DNA of 15,391 nucleotides from RPRI01 sp051233685 (GCF_051233685.1 NZ_JBAMMY010000163.1:1-15391), one strand, 5' to 3'. Shown: positions 1 to 7,217, numbered from the stretch's first letter. Made by a program: numbers and translations. The notes: a model not told the origin generated them from the letters alone.

Positions 1-53
1 TAACATGAAAGAACACCCGTGATTTGCTCTTTATATCGTTCGGTAATCAACAT
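1..53 (-). CDS. 5' end of an unidentified minus-strand gene, cut by the window edge
   Basis: Reading the minus strand from 53 gives an open frame of 17 codons to the edge (MLITERYKEQITGVLSC). The start is well supported: a GGAGG Shine-Dalgarno (60-64 on the + strand as CCTCC) sits 6 nt before the ATG. Too little protein is visible to assign a family. The N-terminus resembles, from memory only, a multicopy hypothetical protein of deltaproteobacteria that behaves like an insertion-element gene. Its position beside a sugar transferase lacking a normal 5' end fits a mobile element, but that is inference. Confidence 0.6.
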   Translation of the reverse strand, partial: MLITERYKEQITGVLSC

Positions 54-62
54 ACTAAACCT

Positions 63-96
63 CCATGCTAAAAATGTTACACTCATTTTAGCATGG
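63..96. repeat. 11-bp perfect inverted repeat (hairpin) at the gene/element boundary
   Basis: CCATGCTAAAA at 63-73 is repeated in reverse complement as TTTTAGCATGG at 86-96, with a 12-nt loop. The hairpin lies immediately upstream of, and partly over, the Shine-Dalgarno of the minus-strand gene. It also carries the last in-frame stop (TAG 89-91) ahead of the sugar transferase. It could be an element terminus, a translation-control hairpin for the minus-strand gene, or both. It has no U-tract, so a terminator is unlikely. Confidence 0.7.
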
Positions 97-181
97 TTTA
101 ACTAAAAATTCTTGGTTCCGGCTTGTCCGGGTTAGGATAGAACGCAAAAGAACGGAGCGATCGAAAAAACCGTTTCTCCTC

Positions 182-1165
182 ATGATGCTTGATATTTCGG
201 AGCTTAAAACCAAACATAACAAAGATTTTGCTATTGAAAAAATAAAAGAAATTCTTATTTCCTGTTTAAGAGAAACCGATATCAGCGGATGGTATGAAGC
301 TAACAAGATTATGGGCTCTATTTTTACGGAAATAAACTCAATTGATGAATCATCGATAGAGAGTATTCTTAAAAAAGTAAATGACAATATAAATAAATCA
401 ATTGACCCTAACCTTGCAAAAAAGATTAAAATATCTTTTCATGCATTCCCCGAGACTATCGATAATTCTAAAATTAATGACGGATTGTTCAATACGGCTT
501 TGTATCCCGATCTTTCAAAACCCGGCATTTCAAAACAGGCAAAATCGATTTTAAAAAAAATTATGGATTTTAACGGAAGTTTACTGGCCCTTATATTTCT
601 TCTTCCTGCCTTTCTGATAATTGCAATAGCCATTAAACTGTCATCGGATGGCCCTGTTCTTTTTAAGCAGGAAAGAATGGGACTAAACGGCAGGAAATTT
701 TCTTTCTTAAAATTCAGGTCAATGTATGTAAACAGTGACAGCAAATGCCACAAGGAATATATTGAAAAATTTATTGTGCAGGGTAAATCCGATTCAAATG
801 CCCCCGGCGTATATAAATTATCTAATGATTCACGAATCACACCCATAGGCAATGTTCTCAGAAAAACCAGCCTTGATGAGCTTCCTCAATTTTTTAATGT
901 GCTGAAAGGCGAAATGTCGCTTGTCGGGCCACGCCCCCCCATTCCCTATGAGTGTGAACTTTACGATGTCTGGCACAAACGCAGATTACTCTCCGCCAAA
1001 CCGGGTATTACAGGTTTATGGCAGATTACCGGAAGAAGCAGAACCACATTTGATGAAATGGTCCGCCTGGACTTAAAATATATCAACAACTGGTCTTTGT
1101 GGCTTGATATCAAACTTCTTCTGCAAACTCCGGTTGTAATCCTGACCGGTAAGGGTGCATATTAA
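182..1165 (+). CDS. Polyprenyl-phosphate sugar-1-phosphate transferase with a GGDEF-like N-terminal region, probably 5'-truncated
   Basis: Membrane enzyme of the bacterial sugar transferase family (WcaJ/PglC-like). It moves a sugar-1-phosphate from a UDP-sugar to undecaprenyl phosphate and so starts repeat-unit assembly. Family landmarks, counted from the ATG at 182: hydrophobic segment about 132-153 with the preceding MDF/GS motif, GPVLFKQERMG (157-167), FKFRSM-type segment (176-181), LDELPQ (231-236), SLVGPRPP (246-253) and KPGITGLWQITGRS (273-286). Residues 1-120 are an extra domain. Read with the codons before the ATG (about 128-181), it looks like a degenerate GGDEF fold: R-x-x-R-x-x-KPFLLMMLDI, then a later xGW...F segment without the catalytic signature. 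The frame is open from 92 but has no start codon before 182, and 182 has no Shine-Dalgarno close by (GGAG is about 25 nt away). The natural start is therefore probably lost. The transferase domain itself is intact. Confidence 0.85.
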   Translation: MMLDISELKTKHNKDFAIEKIKEILISCLRETDISGWYEANKIMGSIFTEINSIDESSIESILKKVNDNINKSIDPNLAKKIKISFHAFPETIDNSKINDGLFNTALYPDLSKPGISKQAKSILKKIMDFNGSLLALIFLLPAFLIIAIAIKLSSDGPVLFKQERMGLNGRKFSFLKFRSMYVNSDSKCHKEYIEKFIVQGKSDSNAPGVYKLSNDSRITPIGNVLRKTSLDELPQFFNVLKGEMSLVGPRPPIPYECELYDVWHKRRLLSAKPGITGLWQITGRSRTTFDEMVRLDLKYINNWSLWLDIKLLLQTPVVILTGKGAY

Positions 1166-1172
1166 GATTATA

Positions 1173-1190
1173 ACGGTTGACGGTTTACAC
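1173..1190 (+). repeat. Short heptamer tract after the sugar transferase
   Basis: Two MCRGTTD-type heptamers (ACGGTTG, ACGGTTT) directly follow the TAA of the sugar transferase gene. This is the smallest instance of the family seen at 2721-2748, 3909-4011 and 7094-7128. Confidence 0.6.
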
Positions 1191-1250
1191 TTTTATAACC
1201 ATCAACAATCAGCCGTTAGAATTTAAAACCGAAGGTATAAGGAATATTTC

Positions 1251-2255
1251 ATGATTAATGTAGGCATAATTGGCTATGGTTACTGGGGTCCTAACCTTGT
1301 TAGAAATTTCAGCACCGCAGAAGGTTCTGAAGTTCTTTATGTATGTGATACAAATACCCAGTCTCTTAAAAAAGCTCTTAAAAGACATCCCGGAATTAAA
1401 ATAACCACAGATTTACAGGAATTAATTAAAGATCCTGACATTGATGCAGTTGCAATAGCCACTCCTGTCTTTACACATTTTGAGCTTGCAAAAATGGCTC
1501 TTGAAGAAGGCAAAAATGTATTTATTGAAAAGCCCTTCACCTACACCGGCATTGAAGCTGAAAAACTTGTCGAACTTGCTGAAAAGAAAAATCTTAAAAT
1601 TATGGTGGATCATACATTTCTTTATACCGGAGCGGTAAGAAGAATAAAACAGTTAGTTGATGATAAGGTGCTGGGAGATATTTACTACTACGACTCTACC
1701 AGAGTAAATCTGGGTCTTTTCCAGCATGATGTTAATGTTGTATGGGATCTGGCTCCTCATGATATATCTATAATGCTCTATGTATTAAATGAAAAACCAA
1801 AGGCTGTAATAGCAACAGGAGCGGAGCACTTTAACAGAGGTCTGGAAGATGTGGCATATCTTACGTTTTACTTTAGCAATAATTTGATAGCGCACATTAA
1901 TGTCAATTGGCTATCTCCTATAAAAATGAGAACAACACTTATCGGAGGTCAGAAAAAAATGCTTGTCTGGAATGATCTGGAACCTGATGAGAAGATAAAG
2001 ATCTATGATAAAGGTGTTCAGGTGAAAACCAAAGAAGGAAAGTATAATCTCTTGGTATCCTATCGTTCGGGTGATATGTGGGCACCCAGGATTGATCATT
2101 CCGAAGCGCTTCAACTTACTGCCGAAAGTTTTGTCAATTATCTGAACGGAGGCGGTAAGGTTGTAAATGACGGTACCGCAGGCCTTGAGGTTGTAAGAAT
2201 GCTTGAAGCATCCGCAAGTTCTCTTAAAAATAATGGTAAAATGGTGTACCTGTGA
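1251..2255 (+). CDS. Gfo/Idh/MocA-family NAD-dependent sugar dehydrogenase (WbpB/WlbA-like)
   Basis: Soluble oxidoreductase predicted to oxidise C3 of a UDP-N-acetyl-hexosaminuronate. An N-terminal Rossmann fold carries G-Y-G-Y-W-G (residues 8-13), followed by DAVAIATPV (65-73) and the family signature EKP (93-95). A C-terminal substrate domain holds WDLAPHD (165-171), whose His/Asp pair is typical of the active site. At 334 residues it has normal length for the family. The start at 1251 has AAGGAATATTTC just upstream. It overlaps the next gene, an acetyltransferase, by 4 nt, and an aminotransferase follows. That trio is the classic 3-amino-sugar cassette, which supports the substrate guess. 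The exact sugar cannot be read from sequence. Confidence 0.88.
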   Translation: MINVGIIGYGYWGPNLVRNFSTAEGSEVLYVCDTNTQSLKKALKRHPGIKITTDLQELIKDPDIDAVAIATPVFTHFELAKMALEEGKNVFIEKPFTYTGIEAEKLVELAEKKNLKIMVDHTFLYTGAVRRIKQLVDDKVLGDIYYYDSTRVNLGLFQHDVNVVWDLAPHDISIMLYVLNEKPKAVIATGAEHFNRGLEDVAYLTFYFSNNLIAHINVNWLSPIKMRTTLIGGQKKMLVWNDLEPDEKIKIYDKGVQVKTKEGKYNLLVSYRSGDMWAPRIDHSEALQLTAESFVNYLNGGGKVVNDGTAGLEVVRMLEASASSLKNNGKMVYL

Positions 2256-2749
2256 ATTATCTCTGCATAGCTGATGATGTGATACTTGGAAATAACGTTA
2301 AGCTTTCAAAATTCATTAATCTTTATGGATGCAGCATTGGTGATGATACAAAAATAGGTGCATTTGTGGAAATACAAAAAAAAGCATTTATAGGAAAAAA
2401 TTGTAAAATATCAAGCCATTCTTTCATATGTGAAGGTGTGACCATTGAAGACGAAGTGTTTATCGGCCACAATGTAACCTTTATAAATGACAAGAAGCCA
2501 CGCGCCACTACAAAGGACGGCAAATTGCAAACTGAGTCCGATTGGAAGGTAGAACCAACACTAGTAAAAAGAGGAGCCTCGATTGGTTCGAGCTGCACAA
2601 TTTTATCAAATATTACGATCGGAGAATATGCCATAGTCGGAGCCGGCAGCATAGTTACAAAAGATGTGCCGCCGAATGCTGTTGTCGCCGGAAATCCGGC
2701 CAGAATGCTAAAGAAGGTTGACGGTCCACAGTTCACAGTTGACAGTTAG
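2252..2749 (+). CDS. Left-handed beta-helix N-acetyltransferase (WbpD/WlbB-like)
   Basis: Hexapeptide-repeat acyltransferase predicted to N-acetylate the 3-amino group made by the neighbouring aminotransferase, using acetyl-CoA. Imperfect [IV]-G-x4 hexapeptides cover roughly residues 8-80 (VILGNN, CSIGDD, TKIGAF, AFIGKN, VFIGHN). A loop containing DKKPRATT follows, then more coils (ASIGSS, ITIGEY, AIVGAGSIV) and the usual C-terminal VVAGNPARML. The start is GTG at 2252, with GTGA overlapping the TGA of the upstream gene, which implies translational coupling. The last residues (GPQFTVDS) and the TAG stop lie inside a tract of heptamer repeats at 2721-2748. The native C-terminus has therefore probably been replaced just after the catalytic fold, where these enzymes tolerate variation. 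Confidence 0.88.
   Translation: MNYLCIADDVILGNNVKLSKFINLYGCSIGDDTKIGAFVEIQKKAFIGKNCKISSHSFICEGVTIEDEVFIGHNVTFINDKKPRATTKDGKLQTESDWKVEPTLVKRGASIGSSCTILSNITIGEYAIVGAGSIVTKDVPPNAVVAGNPARMLKKVDGPQFTVDS
2721..2748 (+). repeat. Four tandem heptamers forming the end of the acetyltransferase gene
   Basis: ACGGTCC, ACAGTTC, ACAGTTG and ACAGTTA run head to tail and fit MCRGTTD closely. The tract is coding: it encodes the last residues, and its final bases with the next G make the TAG stop (2747-2749). Confidence 0.8.
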
Positions 2750-2813
2750 CCGGCCTTTAACTGAAGCCTTCAACCATAAACTTTTAATATTTAACATATT
2801 GCAGGAATTAATT

Positions 2814-3923
2814 ATGAAAGTACCGTTTCTTGATCTGAAAGCTCAATATCTGTCAATTAGGAATGAAGCTGACCAGGCAATACAGCAGGTTATTGATAAA
2901 TGCGCATTTGCCGGAGGACCTTTTGTGGAAAGTTTTGAGAAAGCATTTGCGCCTTACTGCCAATGCAAAGAAGCTGTGGGTGTTGGCAGCGGAACAGATG
3001 CGCTATGGATTGCACTGACAGCTCTTGGAATCGGTGATGGCGATGAGGTCATTACGGTTCCTGCCTCTTTTATCGCAACTGCAGAAGCCATAAGCTTTAG
3101 TGGAGCCAAGCCGGTTTTTATCGATGTAGTTCAATCTACCTGCAATATGAATCCGGATCTTATTGAAGCTGCCATTACATCCAGGACAAAAGCCATTATT
3201 CCTGTGCATCTCTTTGGCCAGATGGCCGACATGGACCCGATCATGAAAATTGCAAAAAAGCACAACCTGTTTGTAATAGAAGACGCATGTCAGGCTCATG
3301 GCGCGGAATACAAAGGAAGACGGGCAGGATCCATAGGCGATGCCGGATGTTTTAGTTTTTATCCGGGCAAAAATCTTGGAGCATATGGCGAAGCAGGAGC
3401 GGTTGTTACAAACAATACCGAACTGGCTGAGACCATGCGTATTTTCCGGGATCACGGGCAGTCAAAAAAATATTACCACAAAATGGTCGGCTGGAACGGG
3501 CGTATGGATGGAATCCAGGGCGCCATACTTGAAATAAAGCTCAAACATCTTTGTGCCTGGAACGATGCCAGACGGGAAAATGCCTTAATATATAAAGAGC
3601 TGCTCGATGACATAGACTCCATTTTACTTCCTGTTGAGACATCTCACACAAAACATGTCTATCACATATATGCAATACGTACCGAAAGCAGAGATGAGCT
3701 TATAGCGCATCTTACAGGAAAAGAAATATCGTGCGGCATTCACTATCCTGTTCCCATACATCTTCAGGAAGCATATAAGACTATGGGCCTTACAAAAGGT
3801 ATTTTCCCGGTGTCGGAAAAATGTGCGGATGAATTTGTTTCCCTTCCCATGTATCCGGAACTAAACAAAGATCAGATTGAATATATAGCACAAGAAATAA
3901 AACGTTTTACGGTTTACAGTTAA
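2814..3923 (+). CDS. DegT/DnrJ/EryC1-family PLP sugar aminotransferase (WbpE-like)
   Basis: Fold-type I PLP enzyme predicted to transfer an amino group, usually from glutamate, to the 3-keto UDP-sugar made by the upstream dehydrogenase. Counting from ATG 2814: substrate/PLP segment GVGSGTDALWIAL (56-68), EDACQAHGA (156-164) carrying the pyridine-nitrogen Asp, and the Schiff-base lysine K186 in SFYPGKNLGAYGEAGA. The 369-residue length is normal. I place the start at 2814, preceded by AGGA with 7 nt spacing, because MKVPFLDLKAQY is the family's usual opening. The in-frame upstream extension to 2718 only translates repeat DNA. The last residues (FTVYS) and the TAA come from the heptamer tract that begins at 3909. 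Confidence 0.92.
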   Translation: MKVPFLDLKAQYLSIRNEADQAIQQVIDKCAFAGGPFVESFEKAFAPYCQCKEAVGVGSGTDALWIALTALGIGDGDEVITVPASFIATAEAISFSGAKPVFIDVVQSTCNMNPDLIEAAITSRTKAIIPVHLFGQMADMDPIMKIAKKHNLFVIEDACQAHGAEYKGRRAGSIGDAGCFSFYPGKNLGAYGEAGAVVTNNTELAETMRIFRDHGQSKKYYHKMVGWNGRMDGIQGAILEIKLKHLCAWNDARRENALIYKELLDDIDSILLPVETSHTKHVYHIYAIRTESRDELIAHLTGKEISCGIHYPVPIHLQEAYKTMGLTKGIFPVSEKCADEFVSLPMYPELNKDQIEYIAQEIKRFTVYS

Positions 3924-4089
3924 CAGTTGACGGTTACCAGTTACCGGTTTACGGTTACCAGTTGACAGCTCGTCAACCGTAAACTGTCAACCGTTTTTAA
4001 ACCGTAAACCGCTTTTAAAGAAGAGGATGAAAACAATTTTAAGCAAAAACTTACACCCACTTTTAACCGTAAACTGGAAACTGTAAACT
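3909..4089. repeat. Heptamer array with inverted arm, between the aminotransferase and FemAB-like genes
   Basis: Nine head-to-tail heptamers fitting MCRGTTD occupy 3909-3971 (ACGGTTT, ACAGTTA, ACAGTTG, ACGGTTA and so on). At once the same unit appears in reverse orientation (GTCAACCGTAAACTGTCAAC from 3972, continuing to about 4011), so the transcript could fold into a long imperfect hairpin. A non-repeat stretch at 4012-4065 follows, then more inverted heptamers at 4066-4089. The left end supplies the stop codon of the aminotransferase; the right end touches the next gene's start. Confidence 0.85.
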
Positions 4090-5139
4090 GTGTCTTCTGT
4101 GTCTTCTGATTTTCAGATCTTGAATCCTGAAATATATGAAAAATGGGACGATGAAATTGATATGTTGCAAAACTGTTCCTTTTTCCATTCGATTGCATGG
4201 TCAAAGGTATTATCCGATTCTTATGATTACAGACCATGTTATTTTGTTTCCTATGATAAAAAGAAGCTATCTTCTGTAGTTCCGATAATGGATATAAAGA
4301 GCTTTTTAACAGGACGAAGGGGTGTTTCTCTTCCGTTTACTGATTATTGTGATCCGCTTATTTCGGAAGGGATAAATTCTCAGGAAATATTTGAACGGAT
4401 TGTACAATATGCTAAAAATCACAACTGGAAGTTTATAGAATTCAGAGGTGGCGGCAAATATTTTCCGGAAGCAATTCCTTCTTCCGATTATTTAGGACAC
4501 CGTATTAATCTTTCCTGTAAAGAGCCCGATATTTATAAACAGTTAAAAAATACTTTTAAAAGAAATATTAAAAAAGCGGTTACAAGTGGCATAAGCATCA
4601 ATTTTTTTACCACACTTAAAGCTGTAAAGGAGTTTTACAGACTTAACTGCATAACCAGAAAAAGGCACGGTCTTCCTCCCCAGCCATATCGTTTTTTTAA
4701 AAAAATATATAAACATATTGTATCAGAAAAGCTGGGAGTTGTGGTTCTTGCCTCATATAATAAAATATGTATAGCAGGGGCTGTTTTTTTTCATTTCGGT
4801 AATAAGGCTGTTTATAAATACGGCGCTTCGGATATAAAGTATCAGAGCCTGAGGGCTAATAATCTTGTTATGTGGGAAGCCATTAAATGGTATATTAAGA
4901 AAGAATTTAAAAGTCTTTCACTTGGCAGAACGGAGCCTGAAAATCACGGTCTGAGACAGTTCAAGCTTGGCATGGGTGCGGAAGAATATTTCATTAAGTA
5001 TTACCGATACGATCTTAAAAGCGGTTCATTTGTCAGAGAACCGGAAAAGGTCAGCCCTTTTCAAACAAAAATATTTAGTAAACTACCTGTTGTTGTTCTT
5101 AAATTTATAGGAACATTTTATTACAGGCACGCCGGATAA
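4090..5139 (+). CDS. FemAB/GNAT-like acyltransferase, exopolysaccharide-locus type
   Basis: Predicted cytoplasmic acyl- or aminoacyl-transferase with two tandem GNAT folds, of the group often found in PEP-CTERM/exosortase polysaccharide loci. Residues 10-45 have the usual opening (W19, FFHSIAWSKVL at 31-41). The C-terminal GNAT domain spans about 155-310 (KNTFKRNIKKA 153-163; ASYNKICIAGAVFFHFG 221-237; GASDIKYQSLRANNLVMWEAI 245-265; SLGRTEPENHGLRQFK 277-292). The acceptor is unknown. The start is uncertain: GTG at 4090 or 4099. Both lie in a 9-bp repeat (TCTTCTGTG twice), there is no Shine-Dalgarno, and a TAA (4084-4086) in heptamer sequence precedes them. An ATG at 4027 after AGAGG is in the same frame but cut off by that TAA, so repeat insertion may have separated the original start from the gene. 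Confidence 0.8.
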   Translation: MSSVSSDFQILNPEIYEKWDDEIDMLQNCSFFHSIAWSKVLSDSYDYRPCYFVSYDKKKLSSVVPIMDIKSFLTGRRGVSLPFTDYCDPLISEGINSQEIFERIVQYAKNHNWKFIEFRGGGKYFPEAIPSSDYLGHRINLSCKEPDIYKQLKNTFKRNIKKAVTSGISINFFTTLKAVKEFYRLNCITRKRHGLPPQPYRFFKKIYKHIVSEKLGVVVLASYNKICIAGAVFFHFGNKAVYKYGASDIKYQSLRANNLVMWEAIKWYIKKEFKSLSLGRTEPENHGLRQFKLGMGAEEYFIKYYRYDLKSGSFVREPEKVSPFQTKIFSKLPVVVLKFIGTFYYRHAG

Positions 5140-5256
5140 TTTAAGCCCCGGCAATTTAATAAAAAGTTTTAGTTTATAACAATTGATGCCGATTTACTAC
5201 TTAGCAGTTAAATTAAATTATTAATGTAACTGAGGGGGCGGAGCTGTATATTAGAG

Positions 5257-5402
5257 AGGTTCAAGGTTCGAGGTTCAAGGCTTTTATATAGGTTTCCTTT
5301 AAACCAATAAACAAAACAGCATATAAACTTTTACCTTGAACCTTGAACCTTCAACCTTCAACCTTTATCCTTTCTCCTTGAACCTTTATCCTTTATTATC
5401 CT
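5257..5402. repeat. Second heptamer family (GGTTCAA) with opposed arms
   Basis: GGTTCAA-type heptamers at 5258-5281 (GGTTCAA, GGTTCGA, GGTTCAA) face about ten degenerate units in the opposite orientation at 5332-5402 (ACCTTGA, ACCTTGA, ACCTTCA, ACCTTCA, ACCTTTA, TCCTTTC and so on), with about 50 bp between. It shares the 7-bp period of the MCRGTTD family but not its sequence. It fills most of the 284-bp gap before the 563-residue dehydrogenase. The rest of the gap (5140-5256) is AT-rich with no gene. Confidence 0.8.
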
Positions 5403-5423
5403 ATTCGAAAGGCCTGAAATTAT

Positions 5424-7115
5424 ATGACTGTTAAAAAAACAATCAGAAAACCAAAAGCCAACATTAATGACACAGTATTTTCAGTTTCTCCTGCCGGGGA
5501 ATCTTTTCCTATTCCGGGTCCCGAAGATTATAAAAAAGAATTCACCCGGCTAAAAACCCTTGTAAACGGTCATCGAAAAATGAACCGTGAGATAGTAGTT
5601 GTTATGGGAGTGGGCTTTGTAGGAGCAGTAATGGCCGGGGTTGTTGCCGATTCGATTGATAAAACCAGCGGCAAACCCGGCAAATTTGTAATAGGTATGC
5701 AGCGCCCTTCTCCCCGCTCCTTCTGGAAAATACCTTATATGAACCGGGGTATAGCCCCTGTGGAAGCCGAAGATCCCGAAGTCGCCCCTCTTATTGCACG
5801 CTGCGTAAAAGAGAAAAAAACCCTTATTGCAACATTTACATATGATGCTCTTAGTCTTGCCGATATAGTAGTAGTGGATGTTCAGTGTGACTATTTCAAG
5901 GATAATTTTGGAGACTGCCGTGAAGGCCACGCTGAAATAGCCGCCCTGGAGGAAAGCCTCAAGATAATAGGTGAGAAAATAAATCCGGACTGTCTTGTAC
6001 TTATTGAGACTACGGTTCCTCCCGGAACAACTGAATATGTAGCCTATCCTATAATTAAAAAAGCTTTCGAAAATCGGGGTATCCAGTCTGAACCGCTGCT
6101 TTCCCATTCTTATGAAAGAGTAATGCCGGGACGTGATTATGTTGCATCAATCCGTGATTTCTGGCGGGTATGCAGCGGAATCAACGATACTGCACGCGAG
6201 CGTGTAAAAAAATTTCTTACCGAAATATTAAATGTGGATAAGTTCCCTCTTACTGTTCTTGATCGCCCGATAGAGAGTGAAACCTGCAAAATAGTAGAAA
6301 ACTCTTACAGGGCAACCATACTGGCCTTTCTGAACGAATGGAGCCTTTTTGCCGAACGAAATGGAGTAGATCTTATAAAAGTCATAAAGGCAATCAAGAT
6401 TCGCCCGACTCACAGCAATATTATATTTCCGGGCCCGGGCATAGGCGGATACTGCCTTCCAAAAGACGGTGGGCTGGGAGTATGGTCTTATCATACTCTC
6501 ATGGGCTTTGATGATGATATCTTTAAAATCACACCCCTTGCAATTGATATCAATGACACCCGTTCTCTCCATGCCGCCGAGCTTGTACGTGACGCCTTAA
6601 GGAATATGAGTAAAATCGTAGCCGCCTCCAAAGTTGCAGTTTTAGGAGCTTCCTACAGAGAAGATGTCGGTGATACCCGATACAGCGGTTCGGAAATTCT
6701 GGTTCGCAAACTTAGCGAAATGGGAGCCGAAATCGGTGTTCATGATCCTTATGTTAAACACTGGTGGGAACTTGAAAAGCAGGATACATACCCTGCCCCC
6801 GGACATTCATGGGCACGTTTTTTCAGAAATCAGGAAAAGCTAACTGAAATACATATAGAACAAGATCTCAATAAAGTTCTGAAGGGAGTTGATGCAGTGG
6901 TTTTGGCAGTCCGCCATCAGGCTTATATGAAACTTGATGCGGATGAGGTTGTCAAAATGGCCGGCCGCCCCTTAGCTGTCATAGATTGCTTCGGTATTCT
7001 CGAAGATACCCAGATACGGCGTTATTTTGAACTTGGCTGCGAAGTAAAAGGCTTGGGCAGAGGACATGTCAAGAGAATAAAAGATACTGTAAAACGGCTA
7101 CCGGTTGACGGTTGA
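5424..7115 (+). CDS. Nucleotide-sugar 6-dehydrogenase, unusually long (563 residues)
   Basis: NAD-dependent four-electron oxidation of C6 of a UDP-hexose or UDP-HexNAc to the uronate. An N-terminal Rossmann domain begins only at residue ~56 with GVGFVG (62-67). VLIETTVPPGTTE (192-204) follows. The central helix is ETCKIVENSYRAT (286-298), and the catalytic cysteine is C344 in GPGIGGYCLPKD. The C-terminal domain has AVLGASYREDVGDTR (405-419). The GPG-x-GG-x-C pattern is closer to UDP-HexNAc dehydrogenases (WbpA-like) than to the GYGGSC of UDP-glucose dehydrogenases, so this may be the first step of the 3-amino-sugar pathway. Most family members are about 420-450 residues. The surplus is a polar ~55-residue N-terminus plus insertions near 80-130 and 445-475. 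The C-terminus (RLPVDG) and the TGA stop are encoded by heptamers at 7094-7128. The start follows AAAGG about a dozen nt upstream. Confidence 0.85.
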   Translation: MTVKKTIRKPKANINDTVFSVSPAGESFPIPGPEDYKKEFTRLKTLVNGHRKMNREIVVVMGVGFVGAVMAGVVADSIDKTSGKPGKFVIGMQRPSPRSFWKIPYMNRGIAPVEAEDPEVAPLIARCVKEKKTLIATFTYDALSLADIVVVDVQCDYFKDNFGDCREGHAEIAALEESLKIIGEKINPDCLVLIETTVPPGTTEYVAYPIIKKAFENRGIQSEPLLSHSYERVMPGRDYVASIRDFWRVCSGINDTARERVKKFLTEILNVDKFPLTVLDRPIESETCKIVENSYRATILAFLNEWSLFAERNGVDLIKVIKAIKIRPTHSNIIFPGPGIGGYCLPKDGGLGVWSYHTLMGFDDDIFKITPLAIDINDTRSLHAAELVRDALRNMSKIVAASKVAVLGASYREDVGDTRYSGSEILVRKLSEMGAEIGVHDPYVKHWWELEKQDTYPAPGHSWARFFRNQEKLTEIHIEQDLNKVLKGVDAVVLAVRHQAYMKLDADEVVKMAGRPLAVIDCFGILEDTQIRRYFELGCEVKGLGRGHVKRIKDTVKRLPVDG

Positions 7116-7128
7116 CGGTTATCAGTTT
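7094..7128 (+). repeat. Five tandem heptamers overlapping the 3' end of the long dehydrogenase
   Basis: ACGGCTA, CCGGTTG, ACGGTTG, ACGGTTA and TCAGTTT run head to tail. The dehydrogenase TGA (7113-7115) spans the junction of the third and fourth units. Confidence 0.8.
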
Positions 7129-7217
7129 CCAATTGACCAACCAAAAACAACTATCTGGTTGGAGGAACTGCAATCGCTCTATATCCGGGCCATAGACGTT
7201 CCATTGGTAACAGTCTG

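Noticed and set aside
439..852. Minus-strand open frames across the polysaccharide genes (for example 439-852, 2323-2736, 5550-6107)
   Set aside because: They lie antisense to clear family genes, have no recognisable domains and fit codon-bias shadows.
2718..2813. N-terminal extension of the aminotransferase from 2718
   Set aside because: These codons overlap the acetyltransferase end and translate heptamer DNA; ATG 2814 has a Shine-Dalgarno and the normal family N-terminus.
3909..4011. CRISPR array
   Set aside because: The units are 7 bp, strictly head to tail without unique spacers, and reverse orientation midway; no cas genes are nearby.
5258..5281. tRNA T-arm (GGTTCGA-like sequence)
   Set aside because: It is one unit of a heptamer tract; there is no acceptor stem, anticodon arm or cloverleaf around it.
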